Shown in pieces: positions 38,256 to 47,366 of a DNA stretch of 64,000 nucleotides. Position numbers and translations under genes: made by a program. The notes under the pieces are model-generated. The model worked only from the letters and a program-made list of their open reading frames with translations, searched no databases and was not told the origin of the DNA. This DNA is from an uncultured Pelagibacteraceae bacterium (lineage in GTDB: Bacteria > Pseudomonadota > Alphaproteobacteria > Pelagibacterales > Pelagibacteraceae). The DNA is taken from positions 1-64,000 of the forward strand of contig CACJPL010000004.1 in NCBI GenBank assembly GCA_902595285.1. Reading direction: 5' to 3'. Positions within the stretch are counted from its first letter, which is position 1. Each line of letters begins with the position of its first letter.

Positions 38256-39127
38256 ATAATTTAACTAATCAACAAAAGGGTTCGTTAATGGCCTTTATAG
38301 GAGTTATGTTTATAACACCTGACTCTTTACTAATTAGATTATCAAATATTGATACTTGGGGGATGCTTTTTTACAGAGGAGCAATACCATTTGTGGTAGT
38401 TTTAATTGGTCTTCTTTTATTTTATAAAAATAATTTCTTAAAAGCTTTGTTTAAAATTGGTTATCCAGGTATTTTTTATGTAATTAGTTTTTCTATTTGC
38501 AATATTACTTTTATTATCTCAATACAAAACACCAATGTAGCAAATACTTTATTAATGGTAGCTCTTGCACCAATGCTATCAGCAATCTTAGGAGCTATTT
38601 TCTTAAAAGAAAAACCGGATAATAGGACTTGGATTGCTATAATAATTACCTTTATTGCTTGTGTTTATATTTTTTACGACTCTTTAAGTCTTGGTAATTT
38701 TTATGGAGATTTATTTGGTTTAATAACTTCTTTTGGATTAGCTTGTAACGCAAACATTGCAAGATACGCAAAATCTACCGATTTAGTACCTGCTGCTGTA
38801 ATTGGAAAATCTTGTGTTGCAATATTTGCTTTTTTCTTTGTTAAAGACTTTGCTTTAGTTGGAAATGATCTTTTTTATATACCTTTAATGTGTGTGATGT
38901 GTGTAGCCATACCATTTGTTTTAGTCACTATAGCGCCAAGATTTATAACAGCGGCTGAAGTTAATCTATTTTTCCTACTAGAGACTATCCTTGGACCAAT
39001 CTGGGTTTGGATGGTTATTAGGGAACAACCCTCTAACGAGACTATCTATGGAGGTATCGTTATCATTATCACGATAGCAGTTCATTCTTTTCTGGCCATA
39101 AAAAAAACACAAACCAAAACTACTTAG
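38252..39127 (+). CDS. EamA/DMT-superfamily permease
   Basis: This 291-residue protein is almost entirely hydrophobic, with about ten spans in two homologous EamA halves (about residues 10-140 and 150-285). The LLMVALAPMLSAILGAIFLKEKP segment is typical of the first repeat. Members export or import metabolites such as amino acids; the substrate is not predictable. It starts at GTG overlapping the gshB stop (GTGA), so it may handle a thiol or amino acid connected with glutathione, but that is speculation. Confidence 0.85.
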   Translation: MNNLTNQQKGSLMAFIGVMFITPDSLLIRLSNIDTWGMLFYRGAIPFVVVLIGLLLFYKNNFLKALFKIGYPGIFYVISFSICNITFIISIQNTNVANTLLMVALAPMLSAILGAIFLKEKPDNRTWIAIIITFIACVYIFYDSLSLGNFYGDLFGLITSFGLACNANIARYAKSTDLVPAAVIGKSCVAIFAFFFVKDFALVGNDLFYIPLMCVMCVAIPFVLVTIAPRFITAAEVNLFFLLETILGPIWVWMVIREQPSNETIYGGIVIIITIAVHSFLAIKKTQTKTT

Positions 39128-39157
39128 CCAAAAATTATTAAAACTTAGAATGTATAA

Positions 39158-40474
39158 ATGCAAAAAGAAGTAAAAAAGTCTTGGGCTCTATTTATAGGGA
39201 TAGGGGTAATGATGATTGCTCATGGATTGCAAATGCAAGTTATGGGTATTAGATCAGTGCTTGAAGATTTTAGTGTTTTTACAACTGGTATTTTCATGTC
39301 AGGATACTTTGTTGGTTATTTTGTAGGCTCAAGAACTACACCAAATTTTGTTTCAAAGGTTGGTCACATAAGAGTATTTGCTGCATTCGCTTCGCTTGCA
39401 TCCTTAAGTGCTTTAATTGCAGTTGTTTATGTAAATCCATTTATGTGGACAATTAGTAGATTTATAACAGGTATAAGTTTAGTTAGTTGTTATGTAGTTA
39501 CGGAAAGTTGGTTAAATGATAGAGCTACAAATAAAAACAGAGGACAACTACTATCTGCTTATATGATGGTAATTTACTTTGGACTAGCAATAGGAATGTT
39601 ACTCCTTAACGTTAGTAAACCTAATAATTATGAACCATTTATTTTAGTTTCCATTTTACTTTCTGTTGCACTTGTTCCTATTTTGTTGACAAAAAGACCT
39701 GCTCCTAAATTTAAAAAAATAGAGACAATAAGTATTAAAGAATTATATAAAATTTCCCCACTTGGTTCATTAAGTTCATTTTTTACTGGTATTATTCATG
39801 CAGCATTCTTTTCTTTAATATCTGTTTATGCAACACTTGCAAAATTTACTTTAGTTGAAACATCGATACTTTTATTTGTTGCAACAATTGCAGGAGTGAT
39901 TGGTCAAGGGCCAATAGGTTATTTATCAGATACATTTGATAGAAGAAAAGTAATTGTAATAACAACTTTTGGCAGTTCTTTTTTAGCTTTTGTTTCAATT
40001 CTAACTTCAAACGATCCTATTCAAAATATTTATTACATGGATGAGTTTGCTTTTAGAAAAATAATATTCTTCATTGCTGTAGGCCTGTATTCAAGTTTAT
40101 GTCTTCCTTTGTTTTCACTAAACCTCGCTCATACAAATGACTTTGTTCCTAAATCAAAATTTGTAGCAGCAGGAGGTGGTTTACAGTTTATCTTTGGTAT
40201 AGGTGCAATTAGCGGTCCTATTTTATGTTCAATATTTATGGAGTGGTTTGGTTTAAATGGTTTATTTGTGTTTTTAATTATTGCTCATGCAATAATCGGA
40301 GGATTTGGATTATACAGGATGAAAGTTAGAAATACTGTTGAAAACCCAGACTCAACTTTTACCCCAGTTCCAGCAACTATTACACCAGCTGGATTAGAAT
40401 TAGATCCAGATACTCCTGCTACATTAGAGGAAAATTCTAAAACAATTGAATTTGATTCAAAACAATCAATTTAA
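39158..40474 (+). CDS. MFS transporter, YcaD-like
   Basis: This 438-residue major facilitator protein has about twelve spans and features of the YcaD-like subfamily: FMSGYFVGYFVGS, ISRFITGISLVSCYVVTESWLN, NRGQLLSAYMMVIYFGLAIG and a loop GYLSDTFDRRKVIV (the MFS A-like motif between spans 8 and 9). The last 45 residues are hydrophilic and Pro/Thr-rich. The substrate is unknown. It is the last gene of the long plus-strand run and ends 8 bp from the convergent ABC operon. Confidence 0.85.
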   Translation: MQKEVKKSWALFIGIGVMMIAHGLQMQVMGIRSVLEDFSVFTTGIFMSGYFVGYFVGSRTTPNFVSKVGHIRVFAAFASLASLSALIAVVYVNPFMWTISRFITGISLVSCYVVTESWLNDRATNKNRGQLLSAYMMVIYFGLAIGMLLLNVSKPNNYEPFILVSILLSVALVPILLTKRPAPKFKKIETISIKELYKISPLGSLSSFFTGIIHAAFFSLISVYATLAKFTLVETSILLFVATIAGVIGQGPIGYLSDTFDRRKVIVITTFGSSFLAFVSILTSNDPIQNIYYMDEFAFRKIIFFIAVGLYSSLCLPLFSLNLAHTNDFVPKSKFVAAGGGLQFIFGIGAISGPILCSIFMEWFGLNGLFVFLIIAHAIIGGFGLYRMKVRNTVENPDSTFTPVPATITPAGLELDPDTPATLEENSKTIEFDSKQSI

Positions 40475-40482
40475 TTTTATTA

Positions 40483-41271
40483 CTAATGCGAGTCCAAAAC
40501 TGCATGAAGGAATTGTTTAGTTCTTTCATTTTGTGGATCACCAAACAATTTTTCTGGCGGACCTTCTTCAAATATTTTACCTTCATTAAAAAAACAAACT
40601 CTATCTGATATTTCACGAGCAAATCCCATTTGGTGAGTTACCATTATCATAGTTAAATTATGTTCTTTATTTAGAGAACGTATAACATTTAACACCTCTC
40701 CAACAACCTCAGGATCAAGTGCGGAAGTTATTTCATCTAAAAGCATAACTTTAGGTCTCATAGCAAGTGCCCTTGCTATAGCTACTCTTTGCTGTTGCCC
40801 CCCTGAAAGTCTACTTGGGTGTTGATCCTTTTTATCAGTCAGTCCCACTAGCTCTAGTAAATCAAGAGCTCTTTGCTCAGCTTCCTCTTTTTTAAGACCC
40901 AAAACCTCAATTGGAGCTTCTATACAATTTTGTAAAGCAGTCATATGAGGAAATAAATTAAATTGCTGAAAAACCATTCCAATTTTAGAACGTCTTTCCC
41001 TAAGATATTTTTCACTTGCCTCAATGAGATTGCCATTTTCATTCATATGAGTTAATGGCTCACCATCTAAATTGATCACTCCTCCATTTATTTTTTCCAA
41101 AGTCATCAAAACCCTGAGAACTGTAGTTTTACCAGATCCAGATGGTCCTATGATTGAAACCATTTCATTTTTTTTAATATCTAAATTTAATTTATCTAAA
41201 ACTACTAAATCACCATATTGTTTTGTCACTTGATCAAATTTAACAATTATTTCATCTGATGCATTTTTCAT
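40483..41271 (-). CDS. ehuA: Polar amino acid/ectoine-type ABC transporter, ATP-binding protein
   Basis: This protein is the ATPase of the uptake system encoded upstream. It has Walker A GPSGSGKT (42-49), a Q-loop in [16 protein letters not shown], the signature [17 protein letters not shown], and Walker [14 protein letters not shown] followed by the switch His in MVTHQMGFA. These are hallmarks of the PAAT (polar amino acid) family. The Ehu name rests on the neighbours, since ATPases of this family do not reveal substrate. Confidence 0.8.
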   Translation of the reverse strand: MKNASDEIIVKFDQVTKQYGDLVVLDKLNLDIKKNEMVSIIGPSGSGKTTVLRVLMTLEKINGGVINLDGEPLTHMNENGNLIEASEKYLRERRSKIGMVFQQFNLFPHMTALQNCIEAPIEVLGLKKEEAEQRALDLLELVGLTDKKDQHPSRLSGGQQQRVAIARALAMRPKVMLLDEITSALDPEVVGEVLNVIRSLNKEHNLTMIMVTHQMGFAREISDRVCFFNEGKIFEEGPPEKLFGDPQNERTKQFLHAVLDSH

Positions 41272-41274
41272 AAT

Positions 41275-41952
41275 TTATTTTTTTATTTTACCTTGTGCTT
41301 TATTAACATCATTTTCTAATTTTCTAACCCACATTGCAGCGGGAATAGATAATGTTAAAAATATAATTCCTACTAAGGTATAAGGTTCTAAGTATCTATA
41401 ATTATATCCCCCTACAGCTGTTGCTGCATGAAATAATTCTGCAACTCCAATGGTAGATAGTAATGGGGTATCTTTAAAAATTCCAACCAAGTAATTCCCC
41501 ATTCCCGGTATAGCTATTGGAAATGCCTGTGGTAAGACAATTCTTCTATATGTATAAAGTGTAGAAAAATTAAGAGCTCTACAGGCTTCCCATTGTGTTT
41601 TTGAAACTCCTTCTAACGCCCCTCTGTAAACTTCAGATAAATAAGTTCCAAAATGAAGACCGATTGTAATCATTCCACATATCCACGCTGATAATGTAAT
41701 GCCAAATTGTGGTAATACGAAATAAACAAAAAATAATTGAATTAAAAGAGGTGTGGATCTTATAAATTCGACTATTTCTCTATTTATCCAGTTTATAATT
41801 CTAAATGGAGTTCTTTGTCCAAGCAAAAAAAATAATCCAACGACTAAGGCAATTGCATAACCTACACCAGCGGCAAGTATTGTGTTTAAGGTTGCAATTG
41901 CCATTTGTGGCAATATTTCTATTGTAAAATCCCATCTCCAACCCATTTCCAT
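41275..41952 (-). CDS. ehuD: Ectoine-type ABC transporter permease EhuD-like
   Basis: This 225-residue permease has five predicted spans and the PAAT permease core: EFIRSTPLLIQLFFVYFVLP, the EAA loop EVYRGALEGVSKTQWEACRAL, and the GMGNYLVGIFKDTPLLSTIGV and YRYLEPYTLVGIIFL stretches. The last two resemble EhuD of ectoine/hydroxyectoine transporters. It lies 3 bp from each neighbour and works as a heterodimer with the next permease. Confidence 0.75.
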   Translation of the reverse strand: MEMGWRWDFTIEILPQMAIATLNTILAAGVGYAIALVVGLFFLLGQRTPFRIINWINREIVEFIRSTPLLIQLFFVYFVLPQFGITLSAWICGMITIGLHFGTYLSEVYRGALEGVSKTQWEACRALNFSTLYTYRRIVLPQAFPIAIPGMGNYLVGIFKDTPLLSTIGVAELFHAATAVGGYNYRYLEPYTLVGIIFLTLSIPAAMWVRKLENDVNKAQGKIKK

Positions 41953-41955
41953 AAA

Positions 41956-42627
41956 TTAAATTCTCTCCTTTCCAACTTTTCTAGCCGCTAATACTTCTAG
42001 CCATCTTAAAAATGGCACTAATGCAAACCTAGCAATAATATAGTAAATTAGTAATGCTGTTCCAAAACACTGTGCTGATAACCAGGTAATAGAGTTAATT
42101 TGTTTTGCTTCAAAAGTTAAATCCACAACTGTTACTAATGCAACCAATGCCGTAGCTTTTAATAATTCTACAGTTAAATTTGCAGCTGGTGGTAAAATTA
42201 TTGGAAATATTTGTGGAATAATAATCCTTTTAATTCTTTTTGCTGGATTAAAATTTAAAGCATGTGCTGCCTCCCATTGCCCCTTAGGTACCGCAAGAAT
42301 TCCTGCCCTTACAATTTCTGCACCATATGCACCAAAATTCAAACCTAGAGCTACTACTCCAGCTGTAAATGCTTCTAGTGATATTCCAAAAAAAGGTAAT
42401 ACATAATAGGCCCAAAATAATTGAACTAATAAAGAGGTTCCTCTAAAAAATTCTATATAAACTGTAGCAATCCCTTGTATAGCTAGATTTTTAGAAAGTC
42501 TCATCAAACCAAAAATCATGGAAATAATCACATATAGAATCATAGAACAAACAAGAACTTTTATTGTAGTTACTGTTCCCAATAAAAGGGTAACACCATG
42601 CTCGTTCAAAAATTCAAAATATGTCAA
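41956..42627 (-). CDS. ehuC: Ectoine-type ABC transporter permease EhuC-like
   Basis: This is the partner permease of 223 residues, with five spans, YIEFFRGTSLLVQLFWAYYVLP, and the EAA loop EIVRAGILAVPKGQWEAAHAL. The start is TTG at 42627-42625, with AAAGGAA (AGGA at 42637-42634) 6 nt upstream, so the non-ATG start is credible. It is separated from the binding-protein gene by a 70 bp spacer holding a strong hairpin. Confidence 0.75.
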   Translation of the reverse strand: MTYFEFLNEHGVTLLLGTVTTIKVLVCSMILYVIISMIFGLMRLSKNLAIQGIATVYIEFFRGTSLLVQLFWAYYVLPFFGISLEAFTAGVVALGLNFGAYGAEIVRAGILAVPKGQWEAAHALNFNPAKRIKRIIIPQIFPIILPPAANLTVELLKATALVALVTVVDLTFEAKQINSITWLSAQCFGTALLIYYIIARFALVPFLRWLEVLAARKVGKERI

Positions 42628-42646
42628 AATATTTCCTTTAGATTTT

Positions 42647-42686
42647 AAAAACCAGGCAACAATTAAGTTGCCTGGTTTAATTTTTT
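42647..42686 (-). terminator. Strong hairpin between ehuB and ehuC
   Basis: AAACCAGGCAAC at 42649-42660 and its exact complement GTTGCCTGGTTT at 42667-42678 form a 12-bp stem with a 6-nt loop, by far the most GC-rich stem in this AT-rich stretch. On the minus strand it is followed by only four U residues, so it may act as a partial terminator or as an mRNA 3-prime stabiliser that lets binding protein be made in excess over the permeases. Facing plus, a run of six T follows as well. Confidence 0.8.
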
Positions 42687-42697
42687 AATTATGTAAA

Positions 42698-43543
42698 TTA
42701 TTTAGTTGAGCAAGCCCACTCGGTAGTCATGTCAGGTGGTGGTAGTTGAGCTTTATCATAGCCATACTTACCAGCTCTCTCTAACATTTTTCCAGGGTTA
42801 GCTAAAACTTTAGCTAAAGCTACGTTGAAAGCTTCTCTGAACTTACTATCACTTTTTCTAAAACCAATACCAACAACATTTACAGTCTCTTTAGGCATTA
42901 ATTTAGGATCAGTTACTTCAAAAGCTCCACCAGTTTTTTCTTCATGCTCTTTTGCACCAAAGAAAGTTTGTACAGCAGCATCTGCTCTTCCAGCTTTCAT
43001 CGCTGCTAAAATACCAACCTCACCCTCTACTAAAAGCATTTGACTATCTGGAACACCAGCTTTTTTTGCTGCCTCTACAGTATTAAAACCAGTTCCTGTT
43101 ACAAGTTTAGCTCCTGTTCTTATTACATCTGCATAATTATTAATTCCTTTAGGATTACCTTTTGGAACTAACATCGCATCACCAAATACTCCAATTGGAT
43201 CAGAAAAATCAATATTGGCACATCTGCTTTTTAGAATGTACATACCTCCAGTAATCATATCTGATCTATCAGCGTTTATTCCTGGGATAAGACCTGACCA
43301 TTCAAATACCTTAGTTTCATGCTCAGTAATACCCATTTCTTCTAAAACAGTTAATGCAATCATGTTCACGAATCCTAATGCTTCACCATTATCTCCGGCA
43401 TATGCCCATGGCACAGCAGTACCAAAACCTAATCTTAATTTGTGTCCATCTGCAAGTCTTTCAGTTAACGTCTTTGCATTAACAGTCGAAATACTAAACA
43501 GAAGAACAAATAAAACAGTCAATGTTTTATATATTTTTCTCAT
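42698..43543 (-). CDS. ehuB: Ectoine-type ABC transporter periplasmic binding protein
   Basis: A signal peptide (1-23, ending VNA-KTL) precedes a type II periplasmic binding fold (SBP_bac_3). GFGTAVPWAYAGDNGEALGF, the SGLIPGINADRSDMITGGMYI region, the SDPIGVFGDAMLVPKGNP hinge and VEGEVGILAAMKAGRADAAV resemble EhuB-type ectoine/hydroxyectoine binding proteins. The two cysteines (KSRCAN and EWACS) may pair. The substrate is inferred; another zwitterionic osmolyte or amino acid is possible, and no ectoine catabolic gene is nearby. The ribosome-binding site GGGGG (43553-43549), 5 nt before the ATG, is strong. Confidence 0.8.
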   Translation of the reverse strand: MRKIYKTLTVLFVLLFSISTVNAKTLTERLADGHKLRLGFGTAVPWAYAGDNGEALGFVNMIALTVLEEMGITEHETKVFEWSGLIPGINADRSDMITGGMYILKSRCANIDFSDPIGVFGDAMLVPKGNPKGINNYADVIRTGAKLVTGTGFNTVEAAKKAGVPDSQMLLVEGEVGILAAMKAGRADAAVQTFFGAKEHEEKTGGAFEVTDPKLMPKETVNVVGIGFRKSDSKFREAFNVALAKVLANPGKMLERAGKYGYDKAQLPPPDMTTEWACSTK

Positions 43544-43560
43544 GATATCCCCCTAGTTAT

Positions 43561-43578
43561 GTTTAAATAAATTTAAAC
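43561..43578. promoter_or_regulatory. Perfect palindrome in the ehuB leader
   Basis: GTTTAAAT-AA-ATTTAAAC is an 8-bp perfect inverted repeat with a 2-bp centre, 18 bp upstream of the ehuB start codon. Its position between the presumed promoter and the ribosome-binding site fits a repressor operator. It is purely A/T apart from the end G and C, so chance occurrence in AT-rich DNA cannot be excluded. Confidence 0.4.
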
Positions 43579-43640
43579 AGATAAAATTACGAGTGTACAG
43601 CCAGACTGAAAAAAAATTTCAATCTTAAGTTGTTTAATAT

Positions 43641-44429
43641 TTATTTTATAAGGATTTTTTCTGATAAATTTATTTCACCGTCATTTTCGGGTGTCAAATA
43701 AACACCCATCTCATAATGATCGTAAGTTTGTTTTAAAATTTTAAGTAAATTAAAAGAATTATCATCTGTTTTAGGTTTTAAGTTAATAGCAACACATCTT
43801 GGAATATTTTTTTCTACTTTAAACAAGACATTATTAATTTTTAGAGTTTTACCAATCCAATTTCTTTCTTCCCAGGCCTCCATCCCATCAAAATACAAAT
43901 TCCCTCTAAATGTTGACATTTCAATTTTTCTATCAATTTTGTTTTCAAAATCTCTAATACTATTAATATTTATAAGAGAAATTGAATTGTTAAACATTGA
44001 TTTATTAGATATTGAAGTATCATAAAAAGGGTACTCATCATTTCTCATAAGTCTAATATCATTTTTTAAAGAACTCTCTAATTCAATTAATTTTTTTGCA
44101 AGGTCATCTCTTTCATCAAAGTTATTAATATTAATAGAAATAATTTCTTTATCTTTTAGTGTTAAAGTTAACTTATTATCCTCATTTGAAAAATTATACT
44201 TATTAAATACAGGAGTATTTTTAAGTGTTACAATTTTATTCCATTTTCCTTTTCTTGCTTCGGGATTTTTTTCAAATTCTTTAGATTGATCCAAATCAAG
44301 ATTTTGAGAAAAAGCAAAAACTCTATCCCCTTCTATTCCAATATTTTTGTTAATTTTACACTTATCAATATTTTGAAATGAAATAGATTTGACAGGACAG
44401 TTATATATTGAAGTAATAATTGCACTCAT
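43641..44429 (-). CDS. MOSC-domain protein
   Basis: This 262-residue protein starts ITSIYNCPVKSI, the N-terminal beta-barrel pattern of MOSC proteins. Its C-terminal MOSC domain has STFRGNLYFDG, a WIGKTLKINNVLFKVEKNIPRC segment with the conserved Cys, and NLKPKTD. MOSC domains bind the molybdenum cofactor (mARC, YcbX) or carry sulfur to it. It could be a Moco-dependent reductase of the YcbX kind or a Moco carrier. It is transcribed alone, 19 bp from the divergent dioxygenase gene. Confidence 0.82.
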   Translation of the reverse strand: MSAIITSIYNCPVKSISFQNIDKCKINKNIGIEGDRVFAFSQNLDLDQSKEFEKNPEARKGKWNKIVTLKNTPVFNKYNFSNEDNKLTLTLKDKEIISININNFDERDDLAKKLIELESSLKNDIRLMRNDEYPFYDTSISNKSMFNNSISLININSIRDFENKIDRKIEMSTFRGNLYFDGMEAWEERNWIGKTLKINNVLFKVEKNIPRCVAINLKPKTDDNSFNLLKILKQTYDHYEMGVYLTPENDGEINLSEKILIK

Positions 44430-44448
44430 ATAATCTTTAAAAAATAAT

Positions 44449-45273
44449 ATGACTTATCTTAACTCAAATCAACTTAAACAGTACAATGAAGAGGGATATG
44501 TTGCTCCTTTAGATGTTTTGACTAAAGAAGAAGCTTTAGCAGCAAAAAATGAAATAGAATTGATAGAAAAAGAAATACCTAATGAAATTGATAAATCTGG
44601 TAGATATAATGTTCATTTAATCTCTCCTAAACTTGATGCAATTGTTCATAATTCAAAAATTCTTGATGCTGTTGAAAGTATTATTGGAAAAAATATTTTA
44701 GTTTGCAGTACTACTTTATTTATAAAAAATCCTAAACAAGAGGAATTTGTAAGCTATCACCAAGATGCAAAATATATCGGATTGGAACCTCACAATTGGG
44801 TTACTGCATGGATAGCAATCACAGATTCCAATAATAAAAATGGTTGTATGAGAATGTGGCCGAAATCTCATAGAGAACTAAGAGATCATAACCAAAAATT
44901 TAACGAAGGAAATCTATTAACACGTGGCCAAACAGTAGAAGGAGTTCCAGAAAATGAAATTAAATCTATAGAACTTAAAGCAGGTCAAATGTCTTTACAC
45001 CATCCAAGAATAGTTCACGGCTCAGGTATAAACAAAAGTAATGATAGAAGAATTGGTTTTGTTATCCAAAGCTATATAGGTACGAATGTAAAACAAACCT
45101 TAGGAAAAAACAGTGTTCAAATTGCTAGAGGAAAAGATGAGCTTCATTATCACGAGGTAATTGGTCGTACTAATTCGTTTATGAGTGAAGCAGGTAAATC
45201 CTTGAGAATAAGAGAAAATAAATATTTGCAAGAAATATTTTACAAAGGTTCAGATAGAAAAGGAACTTATTAA
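44449..45273 (+). CDS. Phytanoyl-CoA dioxygenase (PhyH) family Fe(II)/2-oxoglutarate oxygenase
   Basis: This 274-residue protein has the metal triad H104-x-D106 (VSYHQDAKY) and H190 (HHPRIVHGSG), plus a 2-oxoglutarate-binding Arg (R200/R201, NDRRIGFV) and the GCMRMWPKSHR loop. These are diagnostic of PhyH oxygenases, which hydroxylate or oxidatively demethylate small molecules. It is first of five plus-strand genes (44449-48073) spaced by -4 to 11 bp. The following dehydrogenases suggest the oxygenase product is oxidised further. The substrate is unknown. Confidence 0.85.
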   Translation: MTYLNSNQLKQYNEEGYVAPLDVLTKEEALAAKNEIELIEKEIPNEIDKSGRYNVHLISPKLDAIVHNSKILDAVESIIGKNILVCSTTLFIKNPKQEEFVSYHQDAKYIGLEPHNWVTAWIAITDSNNKNGCMRMWPKSHRELRDHNQKFNEGNLLTRGQTVEGVPENEIKSIELKAGQMSLHHPRIVHGSGINKSNDRRIGFVIQSYIGTNVKQTLGKNSVQIARGKDELHYHEVIGRTNSFMSEAGKSLRIRENKYLQEIFYKGSDRKGTY

Positions 45274-45277
45274 CTAG

Positions 45278-46288
45278 ATGAAAAAAACTATTAATCTTGG
45301 GGTAATAGGTATCGATCATGGTCATATCTTTGACATGTTGGGTGAGATGTTAAAAGAAGGATGTACGTGTGAATATTTTTGGACTGAGGGTAATCCATTA
45401 ACTCTAAAAGAATTTAATTCTAAATATCCAAATATTAAAAGAAAAGAAAATAAAAAAGAGATATTAAATGACTCATCAATTGATATGATTTTAATATCTT
45501 CAATTCCTGTAGATAGAGCTGGTCATTCAATAGATGCTTTAAAAGCTGGTAAAGATGTTATGGTAGATAAACCGGGTTGCACTACCCTTGATCAATTAAA
45601 TCAGATCAAAAAAACAGTAAAAGAAACTGGAAAAATATGGTCAGTAAATTTTTCAGAGAGATTTCACGTTGCTGCAGTTGCTAAAGCTGAAGAATTAGTA
45701 AATGAGAATAAAATAGGAAAAGTAAAACAAACTATTGGCACAGGTCCACATAGGCAAGGAAACTATGAAAGACCTGATTGGTTTTATGATCGTCAAAGTT
45801 ATGGAGGAATCATTACCGATATTGGTTCTCACCAAATTCATCAATTTTTGGTTTTTACGAATTCAAATCAGGCAAAAATCAACCATTCATTAGTAGAAAA
45901 TACGACAAAGAAAGATACGCCTGGTTTTCAAGATTTTGGTGAAGTGAACCTTACTGGTAATGGTGGGCATGGCTATATTCGTCTGGATTGGTTTACTCCA
46001 GATGCGCTTCCAACCTGGGGAGATGGAAGATTGTTAATCCTTGGAGACAAAGGTTTTATTGAAATAAGAAAATATACAGACTTAGCAAAATCAAAAAAAG
46101 GTAATCATTTATATTTAGCTAATAATGAAGAAGTTAAATACATCGATTGCTCTAATATTAAACTACCCTACTTTAGAAATTTAATTAATGATGTTTTAAA
46201 CAGAACAGAAACTGCATGTCCTCAAGATCTTACTTATCTTTCAATGGAACTTGCTATTAAAGCTCAAGAGCAGGCTGAAAAAAAATGA
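45278..46288 (+). CDS. Gfo/Idh/MocA family oxidoreductase (first copy)
   Basis: This 336-residue protein has an N-terminal Rossmann part with an unusual start (LGVIGIDHGHIFDMLGEML), then KAGKDVMVDKPGCTTLDQL, matching the EKP motif region in which the lysine is kept but Glu is replaced by Asp. DIGSHQIHQFL resembles the DxxxHxxD/H catalytic segment. It oxidises or reduces a polyol, sugar or cyclic substrate with NAD(P). It lies 4 bp after the dioxygenase gene and overlaps the second copy by 4 bp. Confidence 0.85.
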   Translation: MKKTINLGVIGIDHGHIFDMLGEMLKEGCTCEYFWTEGNPLTLKEFNSKYPNIKRKENKKEILNDSSIDMILISSIPVDRAGHSIDALKAGKDVMVDKPGCTTLDQLNQIKKTVKETGKIWSVNFSERFHVAAVAKAEELVNENKIGKVKQTIGTGPHRQGNYERPDWFYDRQSYGGIITDIGSHQIHQFLVFTNSNQAKINHSLVENTTKKDTPGFQDFGEVNLTGNGGHGYIRLDWFTPDALPTWGDGRLLILGDKGFIEIRKYTDLAKSKKGNHLYLANNEEVKYIDCSNIKLPYFRNLINDVLNRTETACPQDLTYLSMELAIKAQEQAEKK

Positions 46289-47364
46289 AAAAATATCAAG
46301 TAGCAATAATTGGAACCAATATAGGAGCAAAACATTTTGAAGATTTTCAAAAAGTATCTAACAGATTTAGTGTTCACACATTATGTGGTTTAACCAGGGA
46401 AGCTATTGATAAAATACTACATTCAAATACTGAGACAAAAATTTCTCTAAATTTTGATGATGTATTAAAAGTTAAAGAAATTGATATCATTGATATTTGT
46501 CTTCCACCCCATTTACATTTTTCTGCTTGTAAAAAAGCTATGGAAGCTGGAAAGCATGTGATTTGTGAAAAACCATTAGTTTCAAGTCTTAAAGAAGTAG
46601 ATGAGTTAGAAAAGATCAGTAAAGAAACTGGCAAAATTATTTTCCCAGTATTTCAATATCGATATGGTCTTGGATTTTCAAAGTTAAAAGTATTAATCAA
46701 ATCTGGTTTGGCAGGAAACCCTTTAGTTGCTTCTTTAGAAACTCATTGGAATAGAGGTAAAGATTATTATTCAAAACCTTGGAGAGGAACGTGGGAAGGT
46801 GAACAAGGTGGTGCAATATTAAGTCACTCTATTCATATTCATGATTTAGTTAGTATGATCCTGGGGCCTGTTTCAAATGTATTTGCAAAATTAACAACTA
46901 GAGTAAATGATATTGAGGTTGAGGATTGTGCTGCCCTTTCTATTGAAATGGAAAATGGAACTCTGGTGACAAGCTCAATCACACTTGGAGCCGCAAATGA
47001 TACCAGTAGACTTCGATTTTGTTTTGAGGGATTAACAGCTGAGTCTGGTGCATCACCAGATAAACCATATAGTCCAGCTGATGATAAGTGGGACTTTTTA
47101 CCAAGAACTCCTATAACTCAAGCTCAAATAGATGAAGTACTATCAAAAGTAAAAGAACCAAAATCATGGTATGCAGGTATGTTTGAAGAAATTGCAAACA
47201 AACTAGATGGATCTCCTAGTGATGAAGTAACTTTATTAGATGCAAGAAAATCTCTAGAATTTGTAACAGCTGTGTATGATTCTTATAGACAAAATAAGAA
47301 TATTAAACTTCCAATCAATAAAGATAATCCTTTATATAATTCTTGGTTACCTTTAAATAATTAA
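46285..47364 (+). CDS. Gfo/Idh/MocA family oxidoreductase (second copy)
   Basis: This 359-residue enzyme of the same family has the cofactor-binding start YQVAIIGTNIGAKHFEDFQ, ICLPPHLH, the classic AGKHVICEKPLVSSL with EKP lysine, and LSHSIHIHDLVSMI as the catalytic histidine region. It is clearly different in sequence from the preceding copy, so the two may act on successive intermediates or form a heteromer. Its end lies 2 bp before an unknown small gene. Confidence 0.87.
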   Translation: MKKYQVAIIGTNIGAKHFEDFQKVSNRFSVHTLCGLTREAIDKILHSNTETKISLNFDDVLKVKEIDIIDICLPPHLHFSACKKAMEAGKHVICEKPLVSSLKEVDELEKISKETGKIIFPVFQYRYGLGFSKLKVLIKSGLAGNPLVASLETHWNRGKDYYSKPWRGTWEGEQGGAILSHSIHIHDLVSMILGPVSNVFAKLTTRVNDIEVEDCAALSIEMENGTLVTSSITLGAANDTSRLRFCFEGLTAESGASPDKPYSPADDKWDFLPRTPITQAQIDEVLSKVKEPKSWYAGMFEEIANKLDGSPSDEVTLLDARKSLEFVTAVYDSYRQNKNIKLPINKDNPLYNSWLPLNN

Positions 47365-47366
47365 AC

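Noticed and set aside
44449..45273. Dioxygenase as ectoine hydroxylase (EctD) because of the nearby Ehu-type transporter
   Set aside because: The metal motif region (YHQDAKY) and loops do not match EctD, and no ectoine synthesis or degradation genes are present.
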